The notes beneath the pieces are model-generated. The model was not told the origin of the DNA. It ran no database searches and worked only from the letters and a program-made list of their open reading frames with translations. A stretch of DNA of 64,000 bases from contig BRKX01000014.1 of the NCBI GenBank assembly GCA_026008535.1, positions 51,695,006 through 51,759,005 of the forward strand, read 5' to 3'. Shown in pieces: positions 59,006 to 64,000 of the stretch (positions within the stretch are counted from its first letter, which is position 1; each line of letters begins with the position of its first letter). Origin of the DNA: Perilla frutescens (taxonomy: Eukaryota > Streptophyta > Magnoliopsida > Lamiales > Lamiaceae). Both the position numbers and the translations under genes were made by a program.

Positions 59006-59841
59006 AGAATGACCCCCGTCTCTAGGTAAGGGATTGGATCAAGCTCGGGGTTTTTGCCCATGTAAGATGATTGGATAAAATATTTAATGTTCTTGTTTTA
59101 ATGTTCTTTTAAACCGATTTTTAGTTAATATTTTGAATAGTATATTAATAATATGAATTATGTGAAACGTGTGTATGTATATTAGAGAACGTGTGGTCAA
59201 TTTTTAATTTAAATCCACAACCATAATCATGTAATTAATTTTATTGGAAAAAAAATTGCATTTAAATACATAATCAAAATTAATATTTACAGTGGGAGTA
59301 ATTAAATTACATCCGAGAACGAAAATTTAAAACATATATACAATACAGAAAATAAATGAAACTGATATGAAGCACTACAGACAAGTTAACCTCCACTTTC
59401 GAGTAAATTACATTTTTGGTCCCGCAAGAATATGGTACAAACACTTTTAGTCCCACAATGTACAATTTTGATCTCAGGTTTGATTTTTTCGACACTTTTG
59501 GTCCCGCAGTTTATATTTGGACACTTTTAGTCCCAAAAACTAACAAATTACTTTAAAAAAAATCCCTAAAATCTATCTGCCAAAAATCTAAGGTAAATCA
59601 AATCCCTAAACTCAAAATCCAAAATCAAGGAAAATGTTTGGGAATGATGCGGGTAAAAAATTAAAGAACATTATATATGTGTTTTGTTTTCTTACGTAAT
59701 TAACCTACATCCCTCATTCTTTTTTTTTTTTTTTGCATTTCATTTTTTGTTCATTTTTTGTTGATATTGAGGATGTTAGACAACCAAAAATATTTTGAAC
59801 TCAGTGAAATGATTAGGCAACCGCAAACTAGGGTAAAAAAT
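59006..59841. other. Intergenic with fragment of foldback MITE
   Basis: No gene. Around 59408-59545 occur repeated TTTTTGGTCCCGCA and ACACTTTTAGTCCCA words, like the ends of the NLR2 intron-2 foldback element. It is probably a decayed relative. Confidence 0.45.
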
Positions 59842-60279
59842 TGTAGTGTCCCGAACCTTTTTGTATATAATTAATTGTAATCATAGACTATGGGAGTCGC
59901 GTCATTTTAAAATTTCCGTAATTCGGTGATTTAACCGAACTTGCGATGTGTCGTATCGATGAGAATCGAAATATATTTTAATATGAGTATTAATCGATTT
60001 ATCGATTTGTGTCACTTGGCGTATTTAAAATATTTAAGAAAATGTGTTTAATCTATGGTTTTAAAATCAATGAATTATTTCATCCGTTTCGGTCCAATTT
60101 GATATTTTTTCGGAGATGGAAAATATCACGATAACCGAATAATCGGTATTTAAACTGGATATTTTTCTTGGTCAACCCAAGGCATGGGAGGCCATGCCTT
60201 CCCCTCACCTCTCCCATGCCTTCCCGTCACCTTGTCCCCAAAATAGTAGATAAATGTATATGTATTGTATTGTATACAT

Positions 60280-60314
<35 letters not shown>

Positions 60315-62547
60315 CACCATCCTTCACTATCTTCCATTCCATCTTCAGTTAGCATAAGATTTTCGAGAGAGAGGAAACGCAGCAGAGCAGCCTTCATTTC
60401 TTCTTCTTCTTCGTTCCTTTTTTCTTCTTCTTCTTCTTCTTCTTCTTCTTCTTCTTCATACCACTTCATCATCATTTATTTTTCCTGTGTGATCTTTGGA
60501 GAGAAAAAGGAAATATGGAGAGCAACAAACACCATCTTCTTTTCTTCCTTCTTCTTTGAGAGAGAAAGAGAGGGTGAGAGAAGCAAGGAGTTGCAACCAT
60601 TCGTGGAGGGGAACTCCAGCTCATTCCAGCCATTTTCACCTCTTTTCAAGCTTTTCCGAGTCATTTTCGAAAGGTATTTTCGAAATCGTGTTATGTGTTT
60701 TATTTATGGTTTGAAGCATGTTAGATGGTAGAGATGAGGTTTGATGTGTTAAAATGCATGATTTAAAGCATGTTAGTTGAAGTTTGGTGAGTTGAAAGCT
60801 TGCATGTGAGTTCCATGATGATGTATCGATCGTCGATGCTCGCCTGGTACGTTCTCGGCTCAGTTCCGCGCGAGCGCGGGGACAAACGCGAGCGCGTGCA
60901 AAGGCAGCGACGCACAGGTCGCGCGCCCGCGCAGGTCGCACGCCCGCGCACCGTGTGTCCGGCAGTTTTGCCACCTTTCGGTAAAACGAGCATAACTCTC
61001 TTGTTAGACGTCGGATTGAGACACCGTAAATTTTGCCGAAAACTAGACTTTCGTGGCTTTCCAATGGTGTAGGTCTCATTCCCTAATTCCTCCTGAATAA
61101 ATTTTGATAATTAATCAAAGTCAGCTGTTGTGCAGATTGCTCAACAAATTTTCAGTTTTCAAATCGCCTTCTTCGAAATCAGTTTTAAAAGGATTTTTTT
61201 AACTCCTTGAACGATACTAAGGAGTGTCCTTATCAGTTAATAGCTAGGGTTGAGAGGAACCTTGAGTTAAGATCAGTTTTAACGATGGATTTAAATTGTG
61301 TCGTTATAATCGCACGCCAAGTGTTCGATTTATGCTCGAATGAGATAAATATGTTTTAAAAGGGTCTTTTTGTTTTAATAAACTCCCATAGGTCTATGAT
61401 GTTGCTGAGTCTCATTTATGTGAATTAGTATTGTTGACTTTTGAGTCATTATTTGTTATCGGGGTAGGCAATTGCTAAGCTATTAAGGTTTAGCTTGGGA
61501 CAATTTAACCAACGAGCATGCGAAACTATGTAATTGCGAGAGTCTTGACCTCGTGGAGGTTCTAAGATGAATTTTGATGTTTGTAGATCATTTGCCGTAA
61601 GACGTAATCATTGTGGTGTTGCTCGATTCCGTAGAAACTGAAAAGCTTCGACTATTATAGTCAAAAGGTGGGCGTATACTATCTTTCTCAAAATGCTATG
61701 TTTGAGTTATTAAGCTCATTTTGAAACAAATGTGCATATATGATTATCTGTGTAAAATGATTCGTTCTGCTTGTTGTGGTTGTCGGAGTCTCATATACCA
61801 GCGCTGTGTCAATGTGAGTAGCTACAGTCTTGCTTGATTTGAATCGCACCCAATCCCTTGCTGTTCTCAGCTAAAAGAACTTTTAATTACCTTGAGGGTT
61901 TACTCGGTAATTGCGCATGATGATGTAGTGGTGGTTGCGGGTGTCGTACTTAGCTTACTTCAGGGTTTACTGGTGAGTGGGTCCATTTCAGGGTTTACTG
62001 GTAGATCAGGTTCACTTCAGGGTTTACTGGTGAACACATTCATGTAAAACATTTTGATGAACTTAGATGCATTTCCCTTTACAAAACCTTCTAAGATTCA
62101 TCTTCATACACACAGATAATTATTTTATCAAATGCTTTTGATTACTCGGTTTTTCTCAGAAAACCCACTGAGTACAGTAGTACTCAGCCCAAATATTTTC
62201 TCAAATGTTTTTCAGGACATTGAGCTGGAGCGTGAAGATGATGAGCTGTGAAGGGGCTTATATGTGTACTCTTGTAGCTATTCCTTTGTCTTGGCTCGTC
62301 TTAACCTCTGATCATCGTATTATTTCTTTTGATATATCATAGCTTCCGCAAGAGCAAAAACTCATGTTTTGGATATACATATATATATATATAACTCTGA
62401 TTTTGTTACGATGACCATACTCTATTATTGAACTAATTTGGAATCGTTCATTGAGAATTATCCTCGAAATCTCCTTTCTTTCCCCTCTTCTTAATCCCCA
62501 CCCCCGTGGCGCTCATTTCCATGGTCTTTCGGGACCGGGGCGCTACA
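59842..62547 (+). repeat. 5' LTR of a Ty3/gypsy retrotransposon
   Basis: A 2706-bp block from TGTAGTGTCCCGAACC to GGGACCGGGGCGCTACA, directly followed by a primer-binding site. Such long LTRs, with the conserved AAACCCACTGAGTACAGTAG region (about 62160), are known from the Tekay/Del chromovirus group. It contains (GA)n at 60281-60312 and (TTC)n at about 60403-60458. The partner LTR lies outside the window, so the ends rest on the primer site and TG...CA. Confidence 0.82.
60281..60312. repeat. (GA)n microsatellite in LTR
   Basis: About 16 GA units, followed 100 bp later by (TTC)n. Confidence 0.95.
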
Positions 62548-62550
62548 GAT

Positions 62551-62562
62551 TGGTATCAGAGC
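62551..62562 (+). other. Primer-binding site, initiator-Met tRNA
   Basis: TGGTATCAGAGC, three bases after the LTR end, is the perfect complement of the 3' end of plant initiator-methionine tRNA. Confidence 0.92.
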
Positions 62563-62779
62563 AGGTTTGCAACTCTGCAGCCTGCTGGGTCATCTTGTTT
62601 GTTCCCTTGTTGAGTCTTTAGATATTATTTCATAAGCCCTCAGCTCGTCTCTCACGCGACAGCAAAGGTACGCATGTTTTATGCGTTTGAAATATCAAAT
62701 ATTTGACTATTATGAGATGTGTTGTTTATTTGGATATTATGAAACGATTCATTGTTATTTGGATACAATTGTGAGTTAT

Positions 62780-63400
62780 GTGATTATATACTGGCGGTTT
62801 AGCCGTATATATGTTTGATAAGGGCGGTTTAGCCATAAATGTGATTATATACTGACGGTTTAGCCGTATATATGTTTTATAATGGCGGTTTAGCCATAAA
62901 TGTGATTATATACTGGCGGTTTAGCCGTATATATGTTTGATAACGGCGGTTTAGCCATAAATGTGATTATATACTGGCAGTTTAGCCGTATATATGTTTG
63001 ATGCTGGAGGTTTAGCCATATATGTGATTGTATACTGGCGGTCTAGCCATATACATGTGTTAGATAACGGCAGGAAAGCCGAATGATGCTTTAAAATTGG
63101 CGGATAAGCCGAAACTTATATTGTATATTGGCGGGTAGGTCATATACATGATTCTTTGTTGGCAGGTTAGCCACATTTGTGATTAATTTTGACGAGTGAG
63201 TCAAATATGTTTAAATTTGGCGGGTGAGCCATTTTTATGATTACGTGGGCATGAGTGCCATTTGGACGTATTCATGTTGGTATGTGGGCCATATACGTTT
63301 AACTGTTGGTAGGGATGCCATGATTCTTGGATTCTATATGACGTGACCTTTTAAAAATTTCAAAATGATTTTATGGGCGGGGAGGCCCTAATGATTCGAT
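62780..63400 (+). repeat. Tandem repeats in the gypsy leader
   Basis: Five units of 60-62 bp start at 62780, 62842, 62903, 62964 and 63024. Each has two copies of GGCGGTTTAGCC, a small self-complementary word (GGC...GCC). The word then decays (GGCGGATAAGCC, GGCGGGTAGGTC, GGCGGGTGAGCC) up to about 63390. The leader from 62563 to 63681 otherwise shows no gene. Confidence 0.88.
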
Positions 63401-63681
63401 CCATGTTATTGTGCATTTTGATTGTTGGAATCTGATTATTGGTACTCTCGGATAGAGCAGTATGGTATGACTTAGAGAACATAGATGAATCTAGCCTATA
63501 GTTGCTGAACATAGGCCGTCTTATGAGACTTCTTGATTCATTAAGCATGTATCGGTTTAGATCATGCGTGTTTGGGATCAACGGAGAGGTTGTACCCAAG
63601 AGATTCTTTATTGATCAATTGAATGGCGATACGTAATGATCTTTATGATCATGATTCTTATTGGAACTCGGTTAGTGCAGG

Positions 63682-64000
63682 ATGCCTCCGAGGGGAAGAA
63701 GACCGAGAAACGTTAATCTAGCGATGCCTGAGGTGCCGGTGGAGCCGCCGGTCCAAGGACCACGAATCGAAATTGAATTTCGACATCATAATCCCCTCAT
63801 GTTCAATGGGGAAGGTGACCCACTCGCGGCTGAGAGATGGGTCCGTGCTTTGGAGAAAATCTTTGGATTTCTCCAATGTGATGACAAGGAAAAGATAGCA
63901 TGTGCGCTATACCAGCTAGTTGATGATGCTGACTTCTGGTGGGAGTCAGTGAGACGAACGATTCCCGATGACGAGTGGAAGATATTCACTTGGGAAGATT
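63682..64000 (+). CDS. Ty3/gypsy gag, N-terminal part
   Basis: The frame opens at ATG 63682 (MPPRGRRPRNVNLAMPEVPV) and is still open at the window end, 106 codons on. After a basic and proline-rich start it shows the retrotransposon gag domain: NPLMFNGEGDPLAAERWVRA, LEKIFGFLQCDDKEKIACAL, YQLVDDADFWWESV. Gag forms the cytoplasmic particle that packages element RNA. The zinc knuckle and pol must lie downstream. No lesion is seen in the visible part. Confidence 0.85.
   Translation, partial: MPPRGRRPRNVNLAMPEVPVEPPVQGPRIEIEFRHHNPLMFNGEGDPLAAERWVRALEKIFGFLQCDDKEKIACALYQLVDDADFWWESVRRTIPDDEWKIFTWED

Larger units (their letters stand above)
59842..64000 (+). mobile_element. Ty3/gypsy LTR retrotransposon, 5' part, runs off the window
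   Basis: Order: LTR, primer-binding site, a 1.1-kb repeat-rich leader and the start of gag. The gag sequence and LTR style fit a Tekay/Del-like chromovirus; the assignment needs the pol region, which is beyond the end. Confidence 0.85.

Noticed and set aside
62780..63060. CRISPR-like array in the gypsy leader
   Set aside because: The units are contiguous tandem repeats without unique spacers, in a plant retrotransposon leader.

Overview
The window is nuclear DNA of a flowering plant. It has AT-rich intergenic sequence, short introns with GT/AG borders, two CC-NB-ARC-LRR resistance genes, a plant-type DC1 (Cys/His-rich) gene, and nearly every class of plant transposable element. The R1-like (late-blight type) look of the NLR genes suggests an asterid, perhaps Lamiales; that is inference only. 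I see nothing bacterial or organellar, no CRISPR and no rRNA. The tRNA-like stretches are SINEs.

Layout. 0-11 kb: a SINE, then a decayed 9.3-kb Ty1/copia element (minus strand, SIRE/Maximus type, LTRs, 5-bp target duplication, extra ORF after pol) inserted in a foldback MITE. 11-15 kb: Stowaway and hAT-type MITEs. 15.4-18.3 kb: a two-exon DC1-domain gene (655 aa) whose intron holds a SINE and a small foldback element. 18.4-21.6 kb: a 3-kb near-perfect palindrome. 22.0-27.3 kb: an apparently intact MULE with ~245-bp terminal inverted repeats, a perfect 9-bp target duplication and two convergent genes, a 968-aa transposase and a 160-aa GRF zinc-finger/coiled-coil/membrane-anchor protein. 27.7-28.1 kb: an NLR relic split by a small solo LTR. 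28.8-31.4 kb: an intact single-exon NLR (minus).

31.9-41.0 kb: a direct duplication of ~0.85 kb. Its second copy was invaded by a Stowaway MITE and a 6-kb CACTA element, and the first copy shows both empty sites. The CACTA element carries exons and introns captured from midasin (MDN1), from a serine carboxypeptidase-like 51 gene, and a scrap of another AAA ATPase. 41.5-43.3 kb: a 1-kb foldback element with a 9-bp duplication and an hAT MITE with an 8-bp duplication. 45.0-50.8 kb: a second NLR (plus, three exons, 885 aa) whose introns are loaded with MITEs and a SINE. 51.0-55.5 kb: an apparently intact PIF/Harbinger element with transposase and Myb/SANT-like genes. 56.4-59.0 kb: Tourist, hAT and Harbinger-like MITEs. 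59.8 kb to the end: the 5' LTR (2.7 kb), primer-binding site, repeat-rich leader and gag start of a Ty3/gypsy retrotransposon running off the window.

Only three genes look like host genes: DC1, NLR1 and NLR2. The other coding regions belong to transposons or are captured or decayed pieces. Two DNA transposons (MULE and Harbinger) look complete enough to be autonomous. All splice sites, target duplications and homologies were read by eye.
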